From the NCBI GenBank assembly GCA_015956445.1, contig WIUZ02000003.1:868001-932000 (forward strand): a stretch of 64,000 nucleotides of DNA, given 5' to 3'. Below, in pieces: positions 35,801-47,459 of the stretch. Origin of the DNA: Thelephora terrestris. Taxonomy: Eukaryota > Basidiomycota > Agaricomycetes > Thelephorales > Thelephoraceae. Every line of letters starts with the position of its first letter. Within the stretch, counting starts at the first letter, position 1. Under the pieces are notes generated by a model. That model worked only from the letters and a program-made list of their open reading frames with translations, did not search any database and was not told the origin of the DNA. A program made the translations under genes and the position numbers.

Positions 35801-38778
35801 CCACCTCCCTGAAGATCAAACTGCACAGCATTCAAACCAACACTTTGCCCTATCGAGGAGGATCTGCGAATGTGTTGAAACACAACCACCAAGACCGTGA
35901 GGTTGCAATCAAGACACTGAGGATCTCTACCTCCGCTGACATGCAAGCGATTAGACATGTGAGCTGTTGATGGTCATTTGTCCTTCGCGCGATTATTGAC
36001 ACGCTGGCCACAACTGTACAGAGATTCTGCAAGGAGTTTGTATTATGGAATGCTCTTCGGCATCCAAACATACTGCCACTCATTGGAGTGATAATGACTG
36101 AAGCTGAGTTCACGATGGTGTCTGAGTGGATGCCAAATGGGAACATCAGCCATTATGCAAAGGAGCATCAGGATGCGAATCGGTTTGAACTTGTTGGGCC
36201 TCCATCAAAACTCCTGCGATTCTTATGTGCTGACGATTATGTGGCTCCCGCAGTTGAGCGACGTTGCGAAAGGCTTGATTTACATGCATGATCAAGGGAT
36301 GATCCACGGAGATCTTAAGGGGGTACGCCTTTTGACGCTGGACTCAGATCCCCCTCCTCAACACCGTTCATCTCTCAGGGTAATATTCTGGTCGATCAAA
36401 CTCAGCACGCCCGTATCGCAGACTTTGGACTCACGATTGTCTCCGGCTCGACAATTTCGAATCTATGCAGACAAGGTGGCACCACCCGATGGACGAGCCC
36501 AGAACTTTTCACCTCGGAAGCCCAAGACTACCATCCAACAAGGCACTCAGACTGTTATGCCCTTGGAATGGTGATATATGAGGTCCTTACCCTGCGTGTT
36601 CCGTTCTATCAATATCAGAACTTGGTCATTTCTGGGAAGGTAGTTCGAGGTGAACGTCCTGAGAGACTTGAGGGAGCGGATGGAGTGTGGCTCACAGATG
36701 GTGTGTGGGGAGTATTGGAACGTTGTTGGGAGCCCGAACCACAGGACCGCCCGGGCATTGAAGATGTGCTCCGTTGTTTGGAGGAAAGGTTGTCATCTTG
36801 GGTGCCGCCTTCCTGTTAGTTGTCTGTCATCCATTCAGCAGCCGGTTCATTTACAAGGGAATTTTCAGACCTCAAAACTAACGTGAGCAAAAATACTAGT
36901 GGGGTATCTTCCCCCTCTTGGACCGCCTCAGAGGCAACTGATCGGGGGGGCTCCCCAGGAATTTCTAATTGGGTTTGTCAGGAAAGTGTTCTCCCTGAGT
37001 TTCAGTACTCACCTGATGCGCAAGGGTCTCGACGATGAAATCCAGCAAGGCCTGCCTCTTGGTGCAAGCACCTCGTTATCTACGCGCGATCTCACGATGG
37101 ATGCTGTCCGTAGAGCTGGCGCAGAGCTGGTTGATCCCAGCCTACAGAATGGCGGATACTTATCTCCAGAGTCGACGGCGCACCCCGCTGGTGAAGAAGA
37201 CAGAAGTGCAGGCCAGTATCCTCTCCTATTCTGAACAGCCGTCCAGATTCTTACTCTCACCAGTTGATCGCACGATCTCGGCATCAACCTGGCTGGCTAT
37301 GGTCGCAAACTGGGATGGACAGTCTCAAGAAATTAACCAGGTGTTGACTGCCGCATTTGAAGCCGAGGACTATATGGATTGCGTCAGGAATCTCCACACA
37401 CGAGGTATTAAGCCACAATCGTACATAAACAATCTGGATAGGGTATGTAAGTTCCTGATTTCAAGGTGACACACTTGGTTTACAACGACCTGGACACAGA
37501 TCATCGATGGCCTTCCAGCTGATTCAACTCTCCGAAGGAGATGCATCCGCGCGCTGAGAAAGACGTGTGGATTATATGGAGTCCTCCCTACTTCTTACAC
37601 AATTGCCTTCACGCTACAAGGGCGTCTAATGCGACCTTTTGCCTCCGGAGGTTTTTCTGACATTTGGAAGATGGTGGATGAAGCAAACCCTGGCTGCCAT
37701 TTCGCGGTTAAATCGCTTCATGTATATGAGGGAGATCCTATCGAGAGGATCAATAAGGTATGAGACCTTCCCCAGATACAGCTGGATTAGGAGATAACCT
37801 GTGACTTTCAAAATAGAGATATTGCAAAGACGTAGTTGTTCATAAGCATGCGGTGCATCCAAACATTGTACCCTTTGAAGGTGTGGCTCCGACGCTGTTC
37901 GAAATCTCCATGGTGACTCGGTGGATGGAACTCGGAGATATCCTGAGTTACACAATGCAGCATCCGGGGGTCAATCGTCTGGAATTGGTGTGCTCTAGCA
38001 CTTTTGCGATCCGATTCTGAGCTCATTGGAATGCAGCTGATTGGTGTCGCCCGCGGCCTTGACTATCTACATGACAATGAAGTTGTTCATGGAGATTTGA
38101 CGCCTGTATGCAAAGATTATCCTGCCCTTATTCTCAACTGACGTGAGATTTTCCTCAGTCAAATATTCTCATTGACATGGAGGGAAATCCTCGCCTCTCA
38201 GACTTTGGTCGCTGTTCAATTACAAGGAATATCGACTCAGTCAATGCCTCGACCCCAAACCACTGCTCCACAGTCCGTTACTGTGCCCCAGAGCGCCTTG
38301 ACCACGAGGAGACCTGGAGGGCTGAGAAAAATAAACCCACGAAAAAGTCGGACGTATATTCCTACTCAATGGTTATCGTCGAGGCACGTCTGTCCTCTGA
38401 AAAAAAAAAAAACCAGTCCCTGATTGGCCTTCTTTTCAGCTGGTGACTGGACAGGTGCCCTTCGCAGACTCCACAGAATACAATGTTGTCTCGATTGTCT
38501 TAAAGGGGAAACGACCACCAAAGCCTCGTCGCTTCGATGCCCCGGGGACTTCCGAAGCGGTCTGGAAGGTCGCACAAAAGTGCTGGCATGGTAAGGCGCA
38601 CAAACGACCGGAGGTCAAGGAAGCCCTCCAATATCTCAATGACATTAAACACGGTGGTGAGTGAACGCACAGGCTCATATTTAGGATCGAGAAAGTTGAC
38701 CGAATTTTAGTTAAAGTTAGTGACTCGAGGCCGTCCGTGTTTAAGCTGAGGTCACAGTGGTTCTCCTCGTCCAATTGA
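32851..38778 (+). CDS. four-kinase-domain protein (C-A-A'-B), copy 2
   Basis: Modelled as 24 exons, ~1,542 aa: 32851-33033, 33087-33302, 33356-33520, 33570-33638, 33690-33893, 33957-34144, 34201-34357, 34421-34660, 34713-34883, 34940-35008, 35062-35655, 35713-35958, 36022-36192, 36254-36322, 36379-36814, 36869-36972, 37046-37205, 37264-37442, 37500-37757, 37817-37987, 38037-38105, 38159-38383, 38440-38656, 38711-38778. Same domain order as copy 1, with equal exon sizes through most of the kinase core. C: KVRIRRI (no beta-3 Lys), HGDLK, DFG. A: VAVKVL, HGDLKG, DFG. A': VAIKTL, HGDLKG, DFG. B: FAVKSL, DFG, but the catalytic loop reads HGDLTP (Lys to Thr). Introns at 35656 and 38384 have GC donors. 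One linker exon of copy 1 is missing or merged, and the frame is kept by a different splice near 36972 and 37206. The linker splices are the weakest part; without them the B domain would have no start codon. Confidence 0.75.
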
Positions 38779-38914
38779 ATGCCATTACGATTCAGATGCC
38801 ATGATTCCTACCTTTGATCCCAAAGTTCTTAACGTGTAGTAATATGACTGTACTGCCCTTTCGCAATGTGTAGCTGACAAACAAAAATGAAGAGATATTC
38901 GCTGACATCGTTAG

Positions 38915-39060
38915 AGTGAAGGTCATACATGGTTCACGGGTTTTGCTCCAGACGGGCATGCCCGACGACGAGGGTGATCGTGAGCGATGAAAACCGTGCT
39001 CAAATACAAAGCGCTGAAAAAGTTGGTTTGCACCCTGAGCCATCATGGAGATGATGATAC
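38915..39060 (+). repeat. type-B 3' tail repeat
   Basis: Tail block after the second four-kinase gene: GTGAAGGTCATACATGGTTCACGGGTTTTGCTCCAGACGG, then ATGCCCGACGACGAGGGTGATCGTGAGCGATGAAAACC. Confidence 0.6.
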
Positions 39061-39289
39061 GCTGACGTCAATACGACTCCCAAAGCATACGCCGGTAGGG
39101 TGCAAAGTGCGAGACCAGAGGGGTGGTTACTGAGCACTGAGCGGGGTCGGGGCCACAGATCCAGAACACTTGGGTAATGGGTCACGCATTCCGCTCCTCG
39201 CATGGCTGGACGGAGGCAACTCACCGAAACCGGTTGAATAACCTAAACGGGGGGGCATTGCCAGCCAATCAATCCAAGACGATTGCAAA

Positions 39290-39430
39290 AACGGGAGGGA
39301 GTCGACGGAACGGGACGTGGGATGAATGATTGAACAAGCAATATAATCAAAAATATGAACGCATGCGTGTACACTGGAGACAAAAATACACTGAAGGGAA
39401 CCTCACGAACAAAAAGATTTGGGAGCCGGA
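39290..39430 (-). pseudogene. STE12 3'-flank relic
   Basis: Matches the 3' flank of the intact gene at ~57.12-57.25 kb: GGGACGTGGGATGAATGATTGAACAAG and GTGTACACTGGAGACAAAAA (intact GTGTACACTGCATGACAAAAA). Confidence 0.6.
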
Positions 39431-39735
39431 GGTATTGGAGGATGTCTGGAAGGTGTGCGTCCGTCACGGGGTCAGCGAAGACGGACAGGCTCTTCTCCTG
39501 CACGTGCGAGATTGTGACCACCCGATGATCCTCGTAGGTATATAGGCTCGCGTGGAATGTGATGTATACCCTCCCTCGCGATGGAAGTTGTTCAAACGTC
39601 CTCAAGAGCCGGTCCATCGGCGTTGAAACATATCTTATCGCGTGTAGTACGAGTTCCCCTTTGCCGTCCTTTCTCAACGGCAAAGGGGAAGGCATAGGAA
39701 TGGTGGCGAAGAGGTGGAAACATCTACCCATCAGA
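39430..39735 (-). pseudogene. LRR-like fragment, possibly family F
   Basis: One clean minus-strand frame reads RLLRTFEQLPSRGRVYITFH and VTDAHLPDILQYLRLPNL, typical of C-terminal parts of fungal LRR-type proteins. It interrupts the STE12 3' flank. No start; a fragment. Confidence 0.4.
39654..39690. repeat. perfect 14-bp inverted repeat, 9-nt loop
   Basis: TTCCCCTTTGCCGT (39654-39667) and its exact complement ACGGCAAAGGGGAA (39677-39690) flank CCTTTCTCA. It lies within the LRR-like fragment. Confidence 0.85.
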
Positions 39736-39834
39736 ACGACGATAGGGACATGGCGAGCCTACGGAGGGTGAGAGCAATCACCAGAGGAAAGACACAGTAA
39801 ATGGTTCCTAGAGGTTAGAACTACACGGACGGGG

Positions 39835-41240
39835 AGATCGATCCTAAACGGGCAAGTAGGCAGCTGTTCATTGGCTTGTTGTAATCCAAAGGGACACTGT
39901 AAGCCCCTTGGGTGAGCCGAACCAGAGTGGGGGAGCGGAGGATGGAAGGAAGATACTTCGTAACGAGCCAAGGAGCCTCCGGTGTCACTTAATGCGGTGA
40001 ACGCATGATCGAACCCGGGCCGGTGGAAAGGGGAACTGGGCGGAGTGGATTGCGTTGCAATCAAACGCCGCTTTGTGGGAAGGCGCTGAAATGAAGGGCA
40101 TGTGTTCTCCAATCTGATTGCGGCTTCCCGACTGAGACATGCGGGCACCCGTTGGGGGGCACTTTGATTGAGCGCTGAACGCAGGGCAAGGAGCAGCTCG
40201 CAACATCCAGCTGACACCGCCGAAAGGCTCGCTGAGGGGAGAGCGAGAGGGGGGTAGCTCGTGGGGAATTGTTGGTCATAGGTAGACCTGCGTTGTAGAC
40301 ACTTTGGCCGACTGTAGGATGCATCCTGTTTGATTCCACGGGATAACTTTCTTCGCCACCCTCGACCTCAGCTTCGCAAACACCGATATTCAGCAACCCA
40401 GCATCAACACCTTCCGACTCGTTAAAACGCCCAGCATCAGCATGCACCCTTTCATCTCCCCCCGTGACAACCACGTTGTCCTGCGGATAGAACTTCTTGC
40501 CGCATTGGTGACACCGGAACGGTCGCCCCATCGTGTGAGATCGATGCCTCTTAAGATCTCCCACGCGTTTGCACATGCTTCCACGTGAGAATAGCGGGCA
40601 GACGGAGATCTTCGCATGGGCGATATAGGCTGATGCAGGCGCTGGGACGTCTGGCAACAGATAGCAAATCATGTACTGCCGTCTACTGGGAAGAGTCGCA
40701 AGGTGAACGCGGAGGGATTGAGGAGCAGGTCCTGTGAGTTCTGAGCGCGGATGGGGTGCTGGGAACGCATTGCGGGATTCCAGGCGTCCTCACCAGGGAT
40801 GATTGCTCTGCAACGAGAAATTAAAAATTTGGATCGGTATGAAGAACAGCGGTGGGAACAACCGCATCGAACGGGTCCGTGTGCAAGGATTGATCATTGG
40901 CGGCCAGTCCAGCAAGCCCAATGGAGGGCGTCACAGGTTCACTTCAAGCCTCATTAACAAGGATCCAAGGACAGCCTGATAAGTTCCTGCCCCCGGTGAG
41001 TCGCGGGCGGATAAAGGTCAATGCAGACTGTTGGTATTACCCTTTTGCATCTCGAATAGATGAGCAATCGTTCGTCCGCATTCCGCTGTTGGCGGATCGA
41101 AGTCGAGGAGGGCCGAAGAGGAGTCTTTGTTGGCAGGATTGGCCCCGAGGGAGCAATGGGGTTAGATAGCCAGCGACACCTGAGAGGGCGAGAAGCTCCA
41201 CAGGTTTCCAAGCACTGTCAACGGTGCCGTATTAATCCTG
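39835..41240 (-). pseudogene. STE12 relic 3 (most complete relic)
   Basis: It follows the intact gene in order from the C-terminal region (TTGTAATCCAAAGGGACACTGTAAG; intact TTGTAATCCAACGGAACGTTGTAAG) through the Ser/Pro-rich region to the zinc fingers near 40.48-40.63 kb. Frame VCPLFSRGSMCKRVGDLKRH keeps finger 1 only partly, losing a Cys of the CPLFSCGRMYKR motif. It then covers the region before the fingers and an N-terminal piece at 41.0-41.23 kb. Frameshifts and stops throughout. A pseudogene. Confidence 0.85.
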
Positions 41241-41279
41241 AAGGGACAAGCTAGTCATTGAAGGGGGATAAAAAATGCA

Positions 41280-42480
41280 CCAAATCGTACCCGCCTCAGA
41301 GTCTACCAAACTCGAACCAAGTTTTACCCAACCGACTATTTCTCTCTTCATAACCCCCGGCAGCAATTCTTAAATTCTGTCTGAGGCAAGTTAATGCCTA
41401 GAAGAACTGGATTCTCGCAGGACGTCGAGAAGAACCACGCGTGTAGAGGGGTGAAAACTTTAACTTATCTCCTCAAAATGACACGTGACTAATTGATCGG
41501 TGGCTACGGAACGACGGAACGAAAGTGGAATATTTTAACAGCAAGTACCTCGCGGCCGCCTAATCGTACCCTCGTTGTTTTTCTTCCTCAGTGGTCAGTG
41601 GTGGGCGCTTAGGCGAATCGAGCAGGAGTCCCCGAGGCGGATGAGAAGACGATTAGATTCTAACTACTAGTCCCGAACCGCGTTAGGCCATGAGGTTAAT
41701 GGACGGTCGTTGGAAGTTTGGGTGTGTCAGCATTATAGTTTTGAGCGCAAGGATGGTCTGTGCAACGCTCGAGGATGTGAGTCCTGGGCGGAAGAGAACA
41801 TACACGCGAGCCTTGCAGCTTTCGAGGGGTCGATCTAAGGCGGGCTGGCTGCAAACAGCGGTGAGTGATAGATCAAGCAGGGACACAATACAACGTACCA
41901 CGGAAGAGGTACAGCACTCAGGCATTCAAGCGCGTCAAAATATCGATGCACCAAGCACTCATACACTTGAGGCCACCCCCGCAACATCACAACCACTCCA
42001 GTTTACCGATGAGGACCTTTCGGTAGGCCAAGTGAGCAGCAGGGGATGGGTCACATTTTCCTGGGCAAAGAAAGGTGGGAGTTCCAATGAGCGGCAGTGA
42101 AGATTGAACGGCGTCGAGGACGCGTCGATATCGAAAGCACCATAGGCGTCCAAAGCTAGGTCATTGAGATGAGAAGAGTGGTAGTCTGGTGGAAAGCTGC
42201 GGGTTTAAGAGGGTTTTGGAAGCAACCAAGAGCGATTTCAGGCGGGGTCAGGATCGATGAAATGGTGCGAGGGAGACTCTGTAGGCTTCCTGGGTGGACC
42301 TGTCGAGAAAACGTATGGACATTGGAATGCGGGAGGAGTAAAGTGGTCAAGAAACTTCCCTCAAGCTTAGCTGAGGAGCCGAACTCGGCGCCGGCAAGTA
42401 GGTGTGTTCAGCTGGGCGAAATTCATGCCCCATGTTCGAGACACCGCTGCTCGAGTCTCTGTGATGACGCCGGGGTGGAA
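41280..42480 (-). pseudogene. family-F relic, copy 4
   Basis: Minus-strand pieces in transcript order: SLPRTISSILTPPEIALG (42.25 kb), LALDAYGAFDIDAS (42.13 kb), FFAQENVTHPL (42.06 kb), RPLESCKARVYVLFRPG (41.8 kb). Several frames; degraded. Confidence 0.5.
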
Positions 42481-42839
42481 ACAAACACACGTTCGATTCG
42501 GTGAGCCACCAATGGTGAGTCGATCTCGGACCATCCACTGCACTCGGAATCTTTTTTTTGTTTCTATCCCAGCGTTTCCATTCGGCCCATCCATACCGAA
42601 CTTCCGCACGACCGTGTGGTTAGCCCGGCGACCACCAGCGACTATTTGCACTCCTTTTGTCTTCAAGACAATGACGTCTGCCCCCCGTGGGGCCTAAGCG
42701 TGATGATGATCATTCCTGATAACGTCCTCGAGCTGGCAACTCCCGCTACCCTTCACGAGTTTCTTTTGTCCACTCCCTCCCATAGCTCATACCCAACGCC
42801 GACGTAGAAACGGGGAGGTGTGGACTGGGACATAGGGCA

Positions 42840-43190
42840 GGACTCAGATCTGACAGGGCGGGGGCATTGAAAGTCGAAGTTGTTGGCGATGTTTAATAAG
42901 GTGTGTCCAGGAAATATGCGCCGTTCGGTGAAGTGATTCTCACGGGTGGCACTCTCCAACACACGTTTTCACCGCCCCGGAACACTATGCGAACCTATTC
43001 AAGAGTTTCGCCAGTTTCGCGAGCTTGTTTACTCCCAGCCTTCCATCGTCCCCGATCAGATCCTCCAAACCTCACAGCAGGATAAAAAATAGGGTCGGGG
43101 CACAAATTTCACCCTCAGCGCCACAGCGACCGATTTTACTGATTGAACCTTCTCCTAATGCTTCTAGACCAAATGGGAGTGACTATAGTC
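42840..43190 (-). pseudogene. family-P relic, copy 4
   Basis: Shares the block with GGTGTGTCCAGGAAATATGCGCC and GCGCCACAGCGACCGATTTTACTGATTGAACC with copies 1-3 and 5. Shortest copy; frames broken. Confidence 0.4.
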
Positions 43191-43215
43191 CAGTCCCCGG
43201 GGAGACTAACGTATC

Positions 43216-46200
43216 ATGGCCCCGCACTCGTCCCGAGACTTAATGGAACAAGCCCACTATCTTGTATACCCAGTGCTAAAGCAATCAATCAATAGCGCCA
43301 GCTTTGCCCTCAACCCAGGCCACGTTCCAAGGACACCACGACATACAATTCGCATAGATAAACCAAGAAGGGTACGTGCCTTTCCCCTTCACACCCCATC
43401 AGCTATCCCACAATCGAGACCTCCTATGGCACCCAGAGACTGGAAGATATACCAAGAGTAGGCCTCTAAATCTGCTGTCCGCACGTCGTGCTCACTCCTG
43501 ATTTTGGGGGCTTTCTTTCACAGACTGATGGGATGCCATGGTTTCGGCCATGCGCTATGGTAACCATTTATTCTTGACAGTCGCAGATGATATCTGAGGA
43601 GGCCGAAACTCTAGGGAACCCGCACCCCCGAACGACCACACCGTTATCAACATAGGAGATGTGGGCTTCATCCGTGAAGGCAAATTTCATTTGATGTTCT
43701 CCGCTGGTCTCCCCTGCAGAGAACGCGAACGGGGAGTCAAAGTTCCCAGCACGTTCGAACAATTGATTGTTGGAGAAACGTGGTCTAGAAAACGAGACCC
43801 TGGCTACTTTGCGTCAAGCACTTCTCGACAGGGCGGATTGACTCTTAAATATGATACCACAGAAGTCATTGCGGAGTGCGTTCTATCTCTTATACCATCC
43901 TCCGCTATTTTCAAGCGAGTATAACACAGGCCCCTGGGGTCTGGCAGTGCAAACATCTCATTCCAGCTCACCGGGTATCGTGGCGCGACACTGGTAACAG
44001 GGCATGATACATTTAGAGAAGATGCTCTAGGCTATGGCGACTTCGACACATACACTAAACGCCATTACAAGTCTTGGGTTGAGTTCGCCCGCAACAAGGG
44101 ATACGGAAACAACGTGCGACCAGTTCTCGTATACGGCTTCGACAAGACTCTAAAGTACGACATGATGGCGTATTCTCGCAATCATACTTCTGTTGAAGCC
44201 GGCGTGACCATCTCTGTTCCAATGATTGGTTCCGCCTCTGCGTCCATTTGGGGAGAGTTCCGCTCAGAGTGCACCCCTCATTTTAAGCATGGCCCAGGCC
44301 CACTCGGGCCCCCGGATGTTCGGCCCCCACCAACCGCAAGAAGGCCTCCCACAAAATATAATCAATGTGTCTTCATCCGGTATTTCACTATGCGATGGCC
44401 TCCATTACCCATGGTAATGCGTGCCGGGGCGGGGCCACACGATCTAGGTTCAGGAGAAAACGAAGGGGACACATTTCCTGAATTAGCCGTGCAGTCTGAT
44501 GTAGATTTTGACGGTGATGAGAACCGCGAGGGAGAGTGGGACCCTGTCACAGATGATACCGGCTCTGAACTTGGCGGGGTCATCAGCAACGTACCAAATG
44601 TACGTTTGTTTGCATGTTCTTCTATCTCCACCCTGACATCTTCCTTCAGGATGAAGGATACGACAGCTGGGATGCCATCGCACACTACGTGTTCAAGGTA
44701 GCTCCTTCTTCCCGTGTCACCGCTGACCACCTAACTCCCATGATGGAAGAACTCAAATGCTAAATCCGTCTTGATGCACCACAAAGATCTGGCGGGGATT
44801 CGTGCGGTAGGCTATACAGCCTCAGTGATCTCTCGATTCTCACACTTTGGCAGATGGGAAACGAGAGTGACATCAAATATCTATTGGCTATGCACAAGCC
44901 ACGTATCACTGTGGACAAGGACGGAGGTGAACCCCTGCAAAGTGTATCATTTGAGGGATCGTGCCTAATATTCCTCAGTGGGAGGAATCATTTGTGGAGA
45001 GGATTTGCTCGCGTCCCAGGCTGCCACAATGGATCTGCCACTGAATGAGTCTCTCGATGAGAATTGTACGCCATTTTTTGTTACCTGCCTCTGTCGGTTC
45101 CTTCACAGGAAGAGTTTCAGACAACGACACTACTGGAAGTATTGATGCAAGCGATGTACCTCCTCCCTCCTTGACAGCCACGTCTCAATACACGGAGAAA
45201 ATTGGCGGAGGGGACTTCGCCGGAATCGCTGGCGAGGTGCGCTGACAAGTCTTCTCTTTGAATTCTGGTATCAACTTGACACAATAGGTCCCTCCTGATG
45301 CCCTTCGGCAAGATCCACCTCTTCATGCAAGTACCTCCTCGCCTACACGCAGCCTTGCTAGAGAGGCATTTCCGACAGAGTCGACAGCACAAACTGTTGC
45401 TGAACGCCGAAAAAACCAACGACCGAGAATACCGTCTGATACGATCACTGTCGATCGCACTATGTTAGGCGGAATACCCCTGGCGAAAAGGTCTCAGATG
45501 GTTCCCACCCCGCTCTGGCTGAGTGATGTCGTCAACTGGGATGGGAACTCTCCAGACATTGACCAGCTGTTGGCCACCGCATTCGGAGCCAAGGATTATC
45601 TGGAAAGCATCAAAGATCTCGAGGGGCGGGGTATCGAACCGCCGACGTACATCAACACTTTGGACAAGGTCTGTCCACACTTGATCCCATCGCACCAGGC
45701 CTCGCTTTTGACGACTTTGAGAAAGGCCTTTGACATTCTTCCAGTTGATTCGGATATGCAACGACGGTGCCTACGAGCGTTGAGAAAGACATGTGGATTA
45801 TACGGAATCCTCCCTGATTCGTACGAAGTCACCTACCCGCTCAGCAGGCTTCCTGACCAGCGACCTTTCGTACACGGAGAATTCTTTGATGTTTGGAGAA
45901 TGATCGACAAAACGAGCGAAAAAGCTTACGCGGTCAAATCACTTCGTGTGTACGAAGCAGATCCTATCGAGAAGATCACAAAGGTGCGAAGTCCCCCCCG
46001 AATGCAACTTGGTTGAAGAGTTGACCTGCGGCATCTTGGTGTAGGAATATTGCAAGGAAGTAATCGTCTGCAAGCGGATGAGACATGAAAACGTTTTATC
46101 CATCGAAGGCGTGGCTTCAAACATATTTGAATTCTGCATGGTGTCTCAGTGGATGAACTCTGGAAATATCCTGGACTACCTGAAAATAAATCCAGAATGC

Positions 46201-47013
46201 AATCGCCTAGAATTGGTGCGGGATTCGACGTGTCGGTGGTCTTACACTAAGCTGACCAGAGCGCACGCAGTTGATCGGAGTGGCCCGCGGCCTCGACTAT
46301 TTACACCGCAACGAAGTTGTTCATCGAAATCTCAAGAGTGTGCGTGGAGGTTGTTTTCCTCTTTTCTTTTTTAGCCTGCTCATCATCTTTCCAGGCGAAT
46401 ATCCTCATTGATGAGGGAGGCATTCCCCGCCTATCCGACTTCGGTCTCTCTTCAATCACGAAGAATATAGAAACAGTTAACACCCCGACCCCAAATAGTG
46501 GCGTCACGTACCGTTACTGTGCCCCGGAGCTCTTTGAGACAGGGGAGGCTTCGAAGGTTGAGAATAAAAAAGCTACAAACAAGTCAGACATATATTCCTA
46601 CTCAATGGTCGTTGTCGAGGTACGCCTGACCTCTGAGAGAAGAAAATACAGTCCTGATTAGCTCTCTTTTCAGTTGGTGACAGGGAGTGTGCCCTTCCCA
46701 GACTCCACAGATTACAGTGTTATCCACATGGTCACAAAGGGCAAACGTCCACCAGAGCCTCGTCTCTTCGACGCCCCCGGTGCTTCCACAGAGGTCTGGA
46801 AGATCGCAAAGAAGTGCTGGCACGGTCAAGCGGACAAACGACCGGAGGCTGTGGAAGTCCTTCAGTACCTCGGCAACATTCTCAACACTGGTTTCGGTGA
46901 GTGCACGCACGGAGCGTACTCGTATTTGGGATGGGAAATTTGATCATTTTTCAGCAGATGGCGGTAGCGGACGGCCCTCGTGGATGCAAAAGGTCCGCGA
47001 GATATTCGAGTGA
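43216..47013 (+). CDS. conserved basidiomycete domain fused to type-B kinase (kinase part catalytically altered)
   Basis: N-terminal part: exons 43216-43371 (MAPHSSRDLMEQA, NPGHVPRTPRHTIRI), one ending 43875 (GDVGFIREGKFHLMFSAG; start uncertain, ~43640), 43930-44599 (SANISFQLTG, YKSWVEFARNKG, PMIGSASASIWGEF, GPHDLG) and 44650-44697. I recognise this as a conserved agaricomycete protein of unknown function. Then a poorly resolved join (44698-44868), an exon from 44869 (GNESDIKYLLAMHKPRITVD), then a linker exon, 45121-45236, homologous to the A'-to-B linker of the four-kinase genes. Kinase exons: 45288-45668, 45726-45983, 46045-46215, 46271-46339, 46395-46619, 46674-46896, 46955-47013. The catalytic loop reads HRNLKS: the catalytic Asp is Asn, so probably a pseudokinase; Lys (YAVKSL) and DFG remain. 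Alternative: two adjacent genes, since the N-part join is not proven. Confidence 0.6.
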
Positions 47014-47099
47014 ATGCTATCCCGCTCGCGAATTGCGCGTAATTGTTGTACCACTCTACTCTTTCGCAATACGGAGCCGAACACACGAAAAACAACAGG

Positions 47100-47260
47100 A
47101 TATTAGTTAACATGCAGGCTCCACCGATTTCGCTTCAAATGGTCATGCCCGACGTCGAGAGTGATCACGAGTGATGGAAATCATGCATGACTGCAAAGCA
47201 CCAAAAACGATTCGCACCCTGAGCTACAATAAAGATGATGACACGCTGATGTCAATACGG
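47100..47260 (+). repeat. type-B 3' tail repeat
   Basis: Begins ATATTAGTTAACATGCAGGCTCCACC and continues with ATGCCCGACGTCGAGAGTGATCACGAGTGATGGAAATC. Best-preserved copy. Confidence 0.7.
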
Positions 47261-47459
47261 GTCTAAAATCATACGCCGGCAGGTTCGTCAACAGAATTGC
47301 GATGTTCTCGCCGTGGAACTCGCCTGAGGCGTGCGGCTAGACCTTACGTGATAAGGTAACGGCATGAAAACAAAGCAACAGCCGGGCGAGTATCGAATCA
47401 CAGTGATGGTCAGGGCCAGCTTGCGAGACCAAACGGAAGAGAGAACTTGTCCATCGGTC

